Positions 18,421 to 27,701 of a DNA stretch of 64,000 nucleotides are shown here, in pieces. The notes beneath the pieces are model-generated. The model had not been told where the DNA came from and ran no database searches. It saw only the letters and a program-made list of their open reading frames with translations. Source of the stretch: Modestobacter versicolor (GTDB taxonomy: Bacteria; Actinomycetota; Actinomycetes; Mycobacteriales; Geodermatophilaceae). Location: NCBI RefSeq assembly GCF_014195485.1, contig NZ_JACIBU010000001.1, positions 2,666,001-2,730,000 of the forward strand, read 5' to 3'. Positions within the stretch are counted from its first letter, which is position 1, and every line of letters begins with the position of its first letter. The position numbers and the translations under genes are program-made.

Positions 18421-20025
18421 GTGACCGACCCCGAGGACTGGCTGCTCACCGGCGCCGAGCGCGGCAACCCCGACACCGTGATCCCGGCCTGGACGGCGGG
18501 CAACCTCGCCGAACCGCTGGTGCACGGCGCGGCCTACTTCGACCGCCTGGTCACCGCGGTGCAGGGGCTGACCGCGGGCGACCACCTGCTCTTCACCGAC
18601 TGGCGCGGGGACCCCGACGAGCTGCTCCGCGACGAGGGACCGACGGTGGGCGAGCTGTTCGCCGACGCCGCCCGGCGGGGCGTGTGCGTGCGGGGGCTGA
18701 TCTGGCGGTCGCACTGGGACGGCCTGAGCTTCAGCAAGGAGGAGAACGCCTCCCTCGACGAGGCGATCGAGGAGGCCGGTGGGGTGGTGGTGCTCGACCA
18801 GCGGGTGCGCCGGCTGGGCAGCCACCACCAGAAGTTCGTGGTGCTCCGGCACGTCGGGCGACCGGAGGCCGACGTCGCCTTCGCCGGCGGGATCGACCTG
18901 TGCCACTCCCGCCGGGACGACGCCGAGCACCGGGGTGACCCCCAGCCGCAGTCGATGTCCTCGGCCTACGGGGAGCGGCCGCCGTGGCACGACGTCCAGC
19001 TGCAGCTGCGCGGACCCGTCGTCGGCGTGCTGGACACCGTGTTCCGCGAGCGGTGGGACGACCCGACCAGCCCGGACTCGGAGAACCCGGTCGCCTGGGT
19101 GCACGACAAGGTGCTCGCGATCCGGGGGAGGTCGCACATGGACCCGACGCCGCTGCCCGAGCAGCCGCCCCCGCCGCCGGAGTGCGGGCCGCACCACGTG
19201 CAGACGCTGCGCACCTACCCGAAGGTGCTGCCCTCGTTCGACTTCGCCCGGCAGGGCGAGCGCTCGGTGGCCCGCGGGTACACCAAGGCGATCCGCCGGG
19301 CGCGGCGGCTGATCTACCTGGAGGACCAGTACCTGTGGTCGCGTGAGGTGGCCCAGCTGTTCGCCACCGCGCTCGAGGAGAACCCGGAGCTGCACCTGGT
19401 CGTCGTGGTGCCGCGGGTGCCCGACCAGGAGGGGGCGGTGTCGGAGCGGCCGCAGTACGTGGGTCGGCACCAGGCGCTGGAGACGTGCCGGCGGGCCGGA
19501 CCGGACCGGGTGCACGTCTTCGACCTGGAGAACCACGAGGGCACACCGGTCTACGTGCACGCGAAGGTGTGCGTGGTCGACGACGTGTGGGCCAGCGTGG
19601 GCAGCGACAACTTCAACCGGCGTTCCTGGACCCACGACAGCGAGCTGTCCAGCGGGGTCCTGGACACCACGCTGGACACCCGCGAGCCCCGTGACCCCGG
19701 CGGGCACGGCGACGGCGCCCGGACCTTCGCCCGCGACCTGCGGCTGGAGCTCGCCCGCGAGCACCTCGACCGGGCCGTCGACGGGTCGGAGGACGATGAC
19801 CTGGTCGACCCGGAGCTGTTCGTCGCGGCGGTGGAGCGGGCGGCGGCCGAGCTGCAGGCCTGGCACGACCGCGGGCGGGTCGGCCCGCGGCCGCCCGGCC
19901 GGCTGCGCCCGCACCGGACCGAGGAGCTCTCCCGGGCGACCCGGCTGTGGGCGGTGCCGGTCTACCGGCTGATCGACGACCCCGACGGCCGCCCGATCCG
20001 CCTGCGCCGCGCCCGGCAGTTCTGA
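18421..20025 (+). CDS. Phospholipase D-like protein (two HKD motifs)
   Basis: 534 residues from the GTG at 18421, divergent from lysC. Two catalytic motifs are present: HHQKFVVL followed by a GGIDL segment, and VHAKVCVVDDVWASVGSDNFNRRS-type sequence near residue 385. Together they form the pseudo-dimeric PLD active site. The spacing suits phosphatidyl transfer or hydrolysis enzymes such as phospholipase D or cardiolipin synthase-like proteins. No signal peptide or membrane segments are evident. No operon partners; its role is unknown. A repeat block begins about 90 bp after its stop. Confidence 0.88.
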   Translation: MTDPEDWLLTGAERGNPDTVIPAWTAGNLAEPLVHGAAYFDRLVTAVQGLTAGDHLLFTDWRGDPDELLRDEGPTVGELFADAARRGVCVRGLIWRSHWDGLSFSKEENASLDEAIEEAGGVVVLDQRVRRLGSHHQKFVVLRHVGRPEADVAFAGGIDLCHSRRDDAEHRGDPQPQSMSSAYGERPPWHDVQLQLRGPVVGVLDTVFRERWDDPTSPDSENPVAWVHDKVLAIRGRSHMDPTPLPEQPPPPPECGPHHVQTLRTYPKVLPSFDFARQGERSVARGYTKAIRRARRLIYLEDQYLWSREVAQLFATALEENPELHLVVVVPRVPDQEGAVSERPQYVGRHQALETCRRAGPDRVHVFDLENHEGTPVYVHAKVCVVDDVWASVGSDNFNRRSWTHDSELSSGVLDTTLDTREPRDPGGHGDGARTFARDLRLELAREHLDRAVDGSEDDDLVDPELFVAAVERAAAELQAWHDRGRVGPRPPGRLRPHRTEELSRATRLWAVPVYRLIDDPDGRPIRLRRARQF

Positions 20026-20382
20026 CCCCGCACCGCTGCCGATCCGAACCGCTGCCGACCCGGGCCGCTGCCAACCGCCCCCGGTCCTGGGGCGCCCCAT
20101 GCTTCCCCCCGCACCAGTCGAGCTCTGCCCACCCCTGTAGGCAGAGCTCGACTCGCCGGGCCGCCTGTCTCCGCCGGCATTGAGCCGTGCCCACCCCTGT
20201 AGGCAGAGCTCGACGTGCCGGGACACCCGTCTCCGCCCGCATCGAGCCCTGCCCACTCGTGTGGGCAGAGCACTACTTGTCCGGAAGTGCTCTCGCCTGG
20301 CCGGGCTGTGGACGGGGCGGCACTGTCCACAACCGGTCGTCAGGCAGGTCGGCGGCGGTTCGCGGCCTGCACGCTCATCTCC
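20026..20382. other. 357-bp intergenic region with repeats, no gene
   Basis: This gap separates the phospholipase D-like gene from the HTH gene. It begins with short degenerate CCGCTGCC-containing repeats (20032-20076), then holds the tandem palindromic units described separately (20116-20281). Reading frames through it consist of repeat translation and are not credible genes. The promoter of the HTH gene should lie in its last 100 bp; a GGCACTGTCCACAA stretch is present but no clear -10 was assigned. Confidence 0.7.
20116..20281. repeat. Tandem palindromic repeat family 2 (three units)
   Basis: Three head-to-tail units of about 62 bp. Unit 1 contains a perfect 14-bp inverted repeat, AGTCGAGCTCTGCC/GGCAGAGCTCGACT, around CACCCCTGTA (20116-20153). 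Unit 2 (about 20180-20214) keeps the right arm exactly but has decayed left-arm positions. Unit 3 (about 20241-20276) keeps CTGCCCAC/GTGGGCAG. The spacers are also related: GCCGGG, then GTCTCCGCC, then GCAT. A fourth, isolated copy is at 60685-60728. No CRISPR-like unique spacers are present. Confidence 0.85.
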
Positions 20383-21009
20383 GTGGACCCGTTCCCGCTC
20401 GCCGGTCTGCTCCGCCGCATCCGGCGGACCGCCGACTGCTCCCAGCGGGAGCTCGCCGAGCGGATAGGCGCGTCGAAGGCCACGGTCGCGGCTGCGGAGA
20501 GCGGCACGCGTGACCTCCCCGCCTCAGTGCTGGCCAGGGCTGCCCAGTGCGCGGGCGCCCGGCTGGTCGTCCTGTGCAGTGACGGCGCCGAGTTGCTCCC
20601 GATGGACCCGGACGCCGTGCGCGACGCCGGGTGGCGGCAGTTCCCAGCGCACCTGGACACCCGGCACGGCGACGAGGACTGGTGGGGCGGCCCGCACCGA
20701 CCGCGTACCCGGCAGCCGCGCTACACCTTCGACCGTGACCGCCTGCGTCGCGATGGCCGGCGCTCGGCAGGGCTGCCCGACGACCACCACGTCCCCCAGC
20801 CCGGCGACTCCCTCGCCGACCGAGCCGCCGCCCGGCGGCTCGCCGCGCTGGAGCGGCGGCGGGAGGAGCAGTTGCGGCGCCCACCGCCCCGCCCCTCCGG
20901 CCCGGACTGGGGCACGGGCTGCACATGCCCACCCGGCTGCGAGTACCTCGAGGGCAGCAACGAGGACCTCGGCCACGCCGAGGCCTGCGCGTGCCGGTGC
21001 GACGTCTGA
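20383..21009 (+). CDS. XRE-type HTH protein with C-terminal cysteine cluster
   Basis: 208 residues from the GTG at 20383 (VDPFPLAGLLRRIRR). Residues about 5-65 form a Cro/C1-type helix-turn-helix (SQRELAERIGASKATVAAAE, then a short helical segment). The middle is charged and Arg-rich without a recognised domain. The C-terminus contains six cysteines in CTCPPGC (180, 182, 186) and CACRC (202, 204, 206), a possible metal-binding or redox-sensing site. The start is uncertain; an upstream in-frame ATG at 20215 would translate the repeat block. It may regulate itself or leuA downstream, but nothing shows this directly. Confidence 0.7.
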   Translation: MDPFPLAGLLRRIRRTADCSQRELAERIGASKATVAAAESGTRDLPASVLARAAQCAGARLVVLCSDGAELLPMDPDAVRDAGWRQFPAHLDTRHGDEDWWGGPHRPRTRQPRYTFDRDRLRRDGRRSAGLPDDHHVPQPGDSLADRAAARRLAALERRREEQLRRPPPRPSGPDWGTGCTCPPGCEYLEGSNEDLGHAEACACRCDV

Positions 21010-21032
21010 TGACCCGCTGCTACCGTGACCGT

Positions 21033-21080
21033 GTGCGCGGCAGCCTCCTGCTTATCAGCCGCGGCGAGGCCCTCTCCTAG
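21033..21080 (+). CDS. leuA leader peptide (attenuator)
   Basis: 15-codon open frame MRGSLLLISRGEALS from the GTG at 21033. Codons 5-7 are CTC-CTG-CTT, three consecutive leucines, followed by Ile and a fourth Leu at codon 14. CTT is rare in this genome. The frame lies 90 nt upstream of leuA. A -10-like TACCGT at 21021-21026 would put the transcript start at or next to the GTG, so it may be translated leaderless. Ribosome stalling at the leucine codons under leucine shortage should alter folding of the overlapping hairpin. Confidence 0.8.
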   Translation: MRGSLLLISRGEALS

Positions 21081-21099
21081 GTCGGCCCCCTCGCCGCGG
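21059..21099 (+). promoter_or_regulatory. leuA attenuator hairpin
   Basis: CCGCGGCGAGG (21059-21069) pairs perfectly over 11 bp with CCTCGCCGCGG (21089-21099). The left arm lies within codons 9-13 of the leader peptide, just downstream of the leucine codons. A ribosome that reads on would cover the left arm; one stalled at CTC-CTG-CTT would leave it free. There is no T-run, so control may be at translation or through an alternative structure rather than classic termination. Related leucine leaders have been predicted in other Actinobacteria. Confidence 0.7.
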
Positions 21100-21127
21100 T
21101 GATCGCGCGTCCCCGGGCGCCAGCTGA

Positions 21128-22903
<1,776 letters not shown>

Positions 22904-22908
22904 CTGCT

Positions 22909-22969
22909 GGAACGGCCCCGGTGCAGGGGCCCGCGGCGAGCTCGCGAGCCGTGGGGGGCACCGGGGTCC
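22909..22969 (+). repeat. Structured repeat family 1, copy R2 (leuA / beta-lactamase-like junction)
   Basis: Outer stem GGCCCCGGTGC (22914-22924) with GCACCGGGGTCC (22958-22969, one bulged T). Inner stem CCGCGGC/GCCGTGG closes loop GAGCTCGCGA. Compared with R1 both stems have changed on both sides while keeping pairing. It begins 5 nt after the leuA stop and ends 4 nt from the stop of the convergent gene, so it can terminate both. Confidence 0.85.
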
Positions 22970-22973
22970 TTCG

Positions 22974-23903
22974 TCAGCGGGTGCCGGCCACCAGCGCCGC
23001 CGTCGCGCCGTCGACCGCGGCCTCGACCTGGGACCACGGCCGCGCGGCAGAGCCCTCCCCCAGCACCACGACGACGCGCCCGTCGTCCAGCACGCCCGCG
23101 GAGTGCAGCTGCCGCCGGCCGTCGACGCAGCACATCCAGCCCTGCTTGGCCGCCACCCCGGGGCCGGCCGGGCCGGACAGCAGCCCGAACCGCTGGTCGA
23201 AGCCGTCGGCCGCGGTGGGTGCGGCACCCCGCATCCACGCCAGCAGCGTCGCGGACGCCAGCGAGCTCGGCGTCGCCGTCAGGGCGGACAGGAACCGCCC
23301 GACGTCGGCCGCCGTCGTCGTCGCCTGACCCCACTGGCTGGGGTCGGTCGGCGGGGCCGTCCCACTCAGCCCGAACTCGGCCACCGCTGCGCGGACCAGG
23401 GCCGGACCGTCGTACCTGGTCCAGAGCACGTTCATCGCGGCATCGTCGGAGACGGTGACCGCGCGCTGCATGCGGAACCAGGTCGAGGAGTCCCAGCCCC
23501 CCGGCGCGGGCCGGGCCAGCAGCTGCTGCACGACCAGCAGTTTCACCAGCGACGCCGAGGGCAGCGGACGGGCGGCGTCCGACGTCTGCAGCAGCGTGCG
23601 ACCCTGCGGGTCGAGCACCACCGCGCCCACCGACGTCGAGGCCGGCGCGGCGGCCGCGTCGACGCCGGAGAGCACGGCGGCCTCGTCGACCGCGCGGATC
23701 GGTGGCACCGGCGGTACGCGGTCGGCGTCCTCGCGGAAGGCCCGCGGCACCGGCTCGACGTCGACCGTCGCCTCGGCCGCCCCGACGGCGGCCGGCTCCT
23801 GCGCCGCGCTGCCGAAGCACAGGGCCGGGCTGACCAGCAGCGCCGCCACCAGGGCGCCGACGCACGCCGTGCCGATCAGGGCCCGGGACGCCATGCAGCC
23901 CAT
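22974..23903 (-). CDS. Serine hydrolase, class A beta-lactamase-like, secreted
   Basis: 309 residues if started at the ATG at 23903 (an alternative ATG is at 23894). An N-terminal hydrophobic signal (about residues 8-30) precedes a Pro/Asp-rich linker. The catalytic SxxK motif is SLVK in PLPSASLVKLL. VSDDAAMN stands at the SDN position and AKQGWMCC at the KTG position, so the last motif is altered. Such Beta-lactamase2-fold proteins may be peptidoglycan-related or lack lactamase activity. It is convergent with leuA, and the ABC-F gene ends 33 bp upstream of its start on the same strand. Confidence 0.8.
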   Translation of the reverse strand: MGCMASRALIGTACVGALVAALLVSPALCFGSAAQEPAAVGAAEATVDVEPVPRAFREDADRVPPVPPIRAVDEAAVLSGVDAAAAPASTSVGAVVLDPQGRTLLQTSDAARPLPSASLVKLLVVQQLLARPAPGGWDSSTWFRMQRAVTVSDDAAMNVLWTRYDGPALVRAAVAEFGLSGTAPPTDPSQWGQATTTAADVGRFLSALTATPSSLASATLLAWMRGAAPTAADGFDQRFGLLSGPAGPGVAAKQGWMCCVDGRRQLHSAGVLDDGRVVVVLGEGSAARPWSQVEAAVDGATAALVAGTR

Positions 23904-23935
23904 GGTCGACCCCCGATCGGTCGTGCGCCACCCAG

Positions 23936-25786
23936 TCAGCCCTCGGCGACCTCCGCGGCGGCCAGCCACTCGGTCTCGACCTGCTCCTTCTCGGCCTGCA
24001 GGGCCCGCAACTGCGCGTCGAGCTCGGCCGCGCGGCCGTAGTCGGCGGCTGCCGCGGCGAGCTGGTCGTGCAGCGCCTTCTCGTCGGCGTCCAGCCGAAG
24101 CATCCGCCGCTCCAGCCGGGTCGCCTCCTTGCGGGCCGCGCGCACGTCGGCCGCGCTGCGGGTCGGCGGTGCGGAGCTGCCCAGCGCGGCGACCGGCCCG
24201 CCGGACGGCAGTGCCGCCTCACCGGCGGCCCGCCGCCGCAGGTACTCCTCGACGCCACCGGGCAGCGCGGCCAGCGAGCCGTCGCCCATCAGCGCGACCA
24301 CCGAGTCGCAGACCCGGTCGACGAAGTACCGGTCGTGGCTGACCACCAGCACCGTGCCCGGGAAGCTGTCGAGCAGGTCCTCGAGCGCGGTCAGCGTGTC
24401 GATGTCCAGGTCGTTGGTCGGCTCGTCGAGCAGCAGCACGTTGGGCTCGGCCATCAGCAGCCGCAGCAGCTGCAGCCGGCGGCGCTCGCCACCGGAGAGG
24501 TCGCCCACCGGCGTCCACTGCCGGTTGGCCGCGAACCCGAACCGCTCGGCCAGCGTCGACGCCGAGATCTCCTGGTTGCCGATCTTGGCGATCCGGGCGA
24601 CGTCCTGCACCGCCTCGAGCACCCGGGAACGCGGCGGCAGCTCGGTGACGTGCTGGGACAGGTACGCCGGGGCGACCGTCTGGCCCACGACCACCGTCCC
24701 GGAGTCCGGCTGGGCCTCGCCGACCAGCAGCTTGAGCAGGCTGGTCTTGCCGGCGCCGTTCACGCCGACGATGCCGATCCGGTCGCCGGGGCCGACGTGC
24801 CAGGTCAGGTCGCGGAACAGCGTCCGCTCCCGCGGGCCGTCGGGGTCCGCCGGGCCGGCCGGATCGTCGGCGTCGTCACCGCGGCCGCGCACGGTGAAGG
24901 TGACGTCCTCGACGTCGTAGACCGTCTTGCCCAGCCGCCGGGCTGCGAAGCCGGCCAGCGCCATCGTGTCCCGGGCCGGCGGCTCGTCGGCGATCAGCGC
25001 CTGGGCGGCCTCGATGCGGAACTTCGGCTTGCTGGTGCGGGCCGGCGGGCCCCGGCGCAGCCAGGCGAGCTCCTTGCGGACCAGGTTGAGCCGCCGGTCC
25101 TCGGTCACCGAGGCGATCCGGGCGCGCTCCGCGCGGGCCAGCGTGTAGGCCGAGTAGCCGCCCTCGTAGGCGTGCACCGAGCCGTCGGCGACCTCCCACG
25201 TGGTGGTGGAGACCTCGTCGAGGAACCAGCGGTCGTGGGTCACGACGACGAGCCCGCCGGGCCGGGCCTTCACGTACTCGGCGAGCCAGGCGACGCCCTC
25301 GACGTCCAGGTGGTTGGTCGGCTCGTCGAGCACCAGCAGGTCCAGCGGCCGGATCAGCTGGGCGGCCAGCGCGACCCGGCGGCGCTCGCCACCGGACATC
25401 GGCGCCACCGGGGAGTCCAGGCCCAGCCGGTCGAGCTCCAGGCCGGTGAGCACCGATCGGACGGCGGCGTCACCGGCCCACTCGTGCTCGGCGGCGAACC
25501 GGGAGGTGGGCAGGACGACGTCGCGCACCGTCGTCCCGGGCGGCAGGGTGCCGGTCTGGTCGAGCACGCCCATGGCGAGGTCGCCGCGGCGGGTGACCCG
25601 GCCGGAGTCGGGCTCCTGCGTGCCGGTCAGCACCCCCAGCAGCGTCGACTTGCCGCCGCCGTTGCGGCCGACCACGCCGATCCGCTCGCCGGCGGCGACG
25701 CCGAGGGAGACGTCGTCGAGGATGACGGTGGTGCCGTGGGCCTTGTGCACCCGCTCGAGGTTGACCAGGTTCAGCGGGGCGCTCAT
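23936..25786 (-). CDS. ABC-F family ATPase (translation factor type)
   Basis: 616 residues from the ATG at 25786, soluble, with two ABC domains and no membrane segments. Walker A motifs are GRNGGGKST (40-48) and GVNGAGKTS; signatures are MSGGERRR and LSGGERRR; Walker B motifs are LLVLDEPTNHLD and VLLLDEPTNDLD. An interdomain linker rich in basic residues precedes the second domain. The C-terminus is a predicted coiled coil (RKEATRLERRMLRLDADEKA region), as in Uup. ABC-F proteins act on ribosomes; a specific role, including antibiotic protection, cannot be assigned. Confidence 0.92.
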   Translation of the reverse strand: MSAPLNLVNLERVHKAHGTTVILDDVSLGVAAGERIGVVGRNGGGKSTLLGVLTGTQEPDSGRVTRRGDLAMGVLDQTGTLPPGTTVRDVVLPTSRFAAEHEWAGDAAVRSVLTGLELDRLGLDSPVAPMSGGERRRVALAAQLIRPLDLLVLDEPTNHLDVEGVAWLAEYVKARPGGLVVVTHDRWFLDEVSTTTWEVADGSVHAYEGGYSAYTLARAERARIASVTEDRRLNLVRKELAWLRRGPPARTSKPKFRIEAAQALIADEPPARDTMALAGFAARRLGKTVYDVEDVTFTVRGRGDDADDPAGPADPDGPRERTLFRDLTWHVGPGDRIGIVGVNGAGKTSLLKLLVGEAQPDSGTVVVGQTVAPAYLSQHVTELPPRSRVLEAVQDVARIAKIGNQEISASTLAERFGFAANRQWTPVGDLSGGERRRLQLLRLLMAEPNVLLLDEPTNDLDIDTLTALEDLLDSFPGTVLVVSHDRYFVDRVCDSVVALMGDGSLAALPGGVEEYLRRRAAGEAALPSGGPVAALGSSAPPTRSAADVRAARKEATRLERRMLRLDADEKALHDQLAAAAADYGRAAELDAQLRALQAEKEQVETEWLAAAEVAEG

Positions 25787-25818
25787 AGGTGACCCAGCAT
25801 CCCAGGTCGGCGCAGCCG

Positions 25819-26754
25819 CTACGCCAGGCGGGTGACCTCCACGGTCACCGACGACCCCTCGCTCCTCGGGCCGGAGAAGATGCCCTTGAGCGGCGGGACG
25901 TCGGAGTAGTCGCGGCCGCGGGCCAGCGTCACGTGCCGCGGACCGATCTCCACGACGTTGGTCGGGTCGAAGCCGGACCAGCCGCCGTCCCACCACTCCA
26001 CCCAGGCGTGGCTCTCCCCGGTGACCGCCTGCCCGATGCCGGCCGACGGCCGCGGGTGCAGGTAGCCGGAGACGTAGCGGGCCGGCAGGCCCAGGGCGCG
26101 CAGCAGCCCGACCGACACGTGCGAGATGTCCTGGCAGACGCCCTTGCCCTTCTCCCAGGCCTGCATCGCGTTGGTCTTCACGTTGGTCGAGCCGGTCAGG
26201 TACTCGATGTGGTCGTACACGAAGCGGCAGACCAGGTGCCCGGCCTCGCGGGGCCCGGCGTCGCCCAGCACGTCGCGGACCTCCTGGACCACGGACCCGT
26301 CCATCGCGGTCAGCCGGGACGGGCGGAGGAACTCCCCGAACCGGTCCTGGACGTCGGGCGCCGCGAGGTCGGCCCACCCGACCGGCTCGACGACCTGCGG
26401 CTCGGGGCCGGCCTCCACCACCGAGGTCGCCTTGACCACCAGCTCGGTGTGCGGGCCGTGGGTGTCGAAGGCGGTGACCGTGGAGCCCCAGTAGTCGCGG
26501 TAGGCGTGCACGGACGCCGAGGGCTCGATCTCAACCCGGGAGCGCAGCGTGGTCTGCCGGCTGCTGTTCTCCGGGGTCATCCGGGCCTCGTTGTACGAGG
26601 ATCGCACCGGCCCGCCGTAGCGGAACTCGGTGCGGTGCACGACCTGCAGCCGCCACCGGTCGCTGGGCACCCGGACGGGGCCGGTCTGCGACTGGGTCTG
26701 CGACTGGGTGCTGCGGGACTGGGACTGGCCCTGCGACTGGGACACCGCGGTCAC
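25819..26754 (-). CDS. Transglutaminase-like protein of the ATP-grasp / alpha-E cluster
   Basis: 311 residues from the GTG at 26754, which overlaps the alpha-E stop (GTGA). A Gln/Ser-rich N-terminal tail (nine Gln in the first 23 residues) precedes a bacterial transglutaminase N domain (about 30-110) and a transglutaminase core. The catalytic triad is intact: Cys207 in GKGVCQDIS, His249 in ESHAWVEWW and Asp263 in GFDPTN. These proteins are predicted proteases or peptide-bond-forming enzymes and co-occur with circularly permuted ATP-grasp and alpha-E proteins. No signal peptide is seen. Confidence 0.9.
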   Translation of the reverse strand: MTAVSQSQGQSQSRSTQSQTQSQTGPVRVPSDRWRLQVVHRTEFRYGGPVRSSYNEARMTPENSSRQTTLRSRVEIEPSASVHAYRDYWGSTVTAFDTHGPHTELVVKATSVVEAGPEPQVVEPVGWADLAAPDVQDRFGEFLRPSRLTAMDGSVVQEVRDVLGDAGPREAGHLVCRFVYDHIEYLTGSTNVKTNAMQAWEKGKGVCQDISHVSVGLLRALGLPARYVSGYLHPRPSAGIGQAVTGESHAWVEWWDGGWSGFDPTNVVEIGPRHVTLARGRDYSDVPPLKGIFSGPRSEGSSVTVEVTRLA

Positions 26755-27701
26755 CCCACGCTCTCCGGCACCCAGATCTGCGGTGCCTGCTCGGTGAAGA
26801 ACCGGTTGGTGACCGCTTCGCTGGCCAGCGAGCAGGTGCGCTGCAGCTCGTCGAGGCGGGTCGGCAGCTTCGCCAGGATCTCGTCGGTCTGCATGAACTC
26901 CAGCATCGTGCGCGCCCGGCCCACGATGCGGTGCGCCTCGCCGGCCACGCCGATCCGGTGCCCCTCGCGCACGTTGGCCCGCTCCAGCTCGGCCAGGCAG
27001 CCCTCGGCCTGCTCCAGCGAGGCGAACACCGACCGCGGGAAGAGCCGGTCCAGCAGCAGGAACTCCGCGGCCCGGCTGGAGTTCACCGCGCCGCGGTAGG
27101 TGCGCAGGTAGGGCTCGTAGGCCCCGGTCGAGCGCAGCACCAGGGTCCAGGACGGCGCGGCGTCGCCGGCCAGCACGCGGGTGGACAGCATCCGGGCGGT
27201 CATGTCGACCCGCTCCAGCGAGCGGCCCAGGATCAGGAACAGCCAGCTCTCGTCGCGGCTCATCGTGGCGTCGGCGAGCCCGAAGACCATCGCCGAGCGC
27301 TCCCGGACGAACCGGAACAGCGAGTGCGGGCCGTAGCGGCGGGCCATCGTGCGCTGCTGCGGCAGCGCGTTGTGGGTGACGTTCAGCGACTCCCAGATCT
27401 CCGCCGACAGCACCTCGCGGGCGCCGCGGGCGTTCTCCCGGGCGGCCGACAGCGCGCCGGTGATCGAGCTGGGGCTGGACCGGTCGAAGGCGAGGGTGGC
27501 CAGCACCCGCTCGGTGTCGGCCTCGTCCTCCGCGCACGGGGCGCCCATCAGCGCCAGCAGGTTGGCGCAGGCCCGCCGCTCGTCGATCCAGGGGTCCTCG
27601 ACCAGCCGCTGGGTGTGCACGTCGAGGATCCGGGCGGTGTCGTCGGCCCGCTCGACGTACCGGCCGATCCAGAACAGCGACTCGGCGATCCGGCTCAGCA
27701 C
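26751..27701 (-). CDS. Alpha-E domain-containing protein
   Basis: 316 residues starting at a GTG, MLSRIAESLFWIGRYVERADDTARILD, the family's typical opening. It is all-helical and of unknown biochemical function. It always keeps company with circularly permuted ATP-grasp proteins and transglutaminases in a conserved bacterial cluster thought to make or modify peptides. The start overlaps the ATP-grasp stop by 7 nt and its stop overlaps the transglutaminase start by 4 nt, so the three should be made together. Confidence 0.93.
   Translation of the reverse strand: MLSRIAESLFWIGRYVERADDTARILDVHTQRLVEDPWIDERRACANLLALMGAPCAEDEADTERVLATLAFDRSSPSSITGALSAARENARGAREVLSAEIWESLNVTHNALPQQRTMARRYGPHSLFRFVRERSAMVFGLADATMSRDESWLFLILGRSLERVDMTARMLSTRVLAGDAAPSWTLVLRSTGAYEPYLRTYRGAVNSSRAAEFLLLDRLFPRSVFASLEQAEGCLAELERANVREGHRIGVAGEAHRIVGRARTMLEFMQTDEILAKLPTRLDELQRTCSLASEAVTNRFFTEQAPQIWVPESVG

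Noticed and set aside
20116-20281. Possible CRISPR array
   Set aside because: The units are palindromic and the spacers are similar to each other rather than unique; there are no cas genes.
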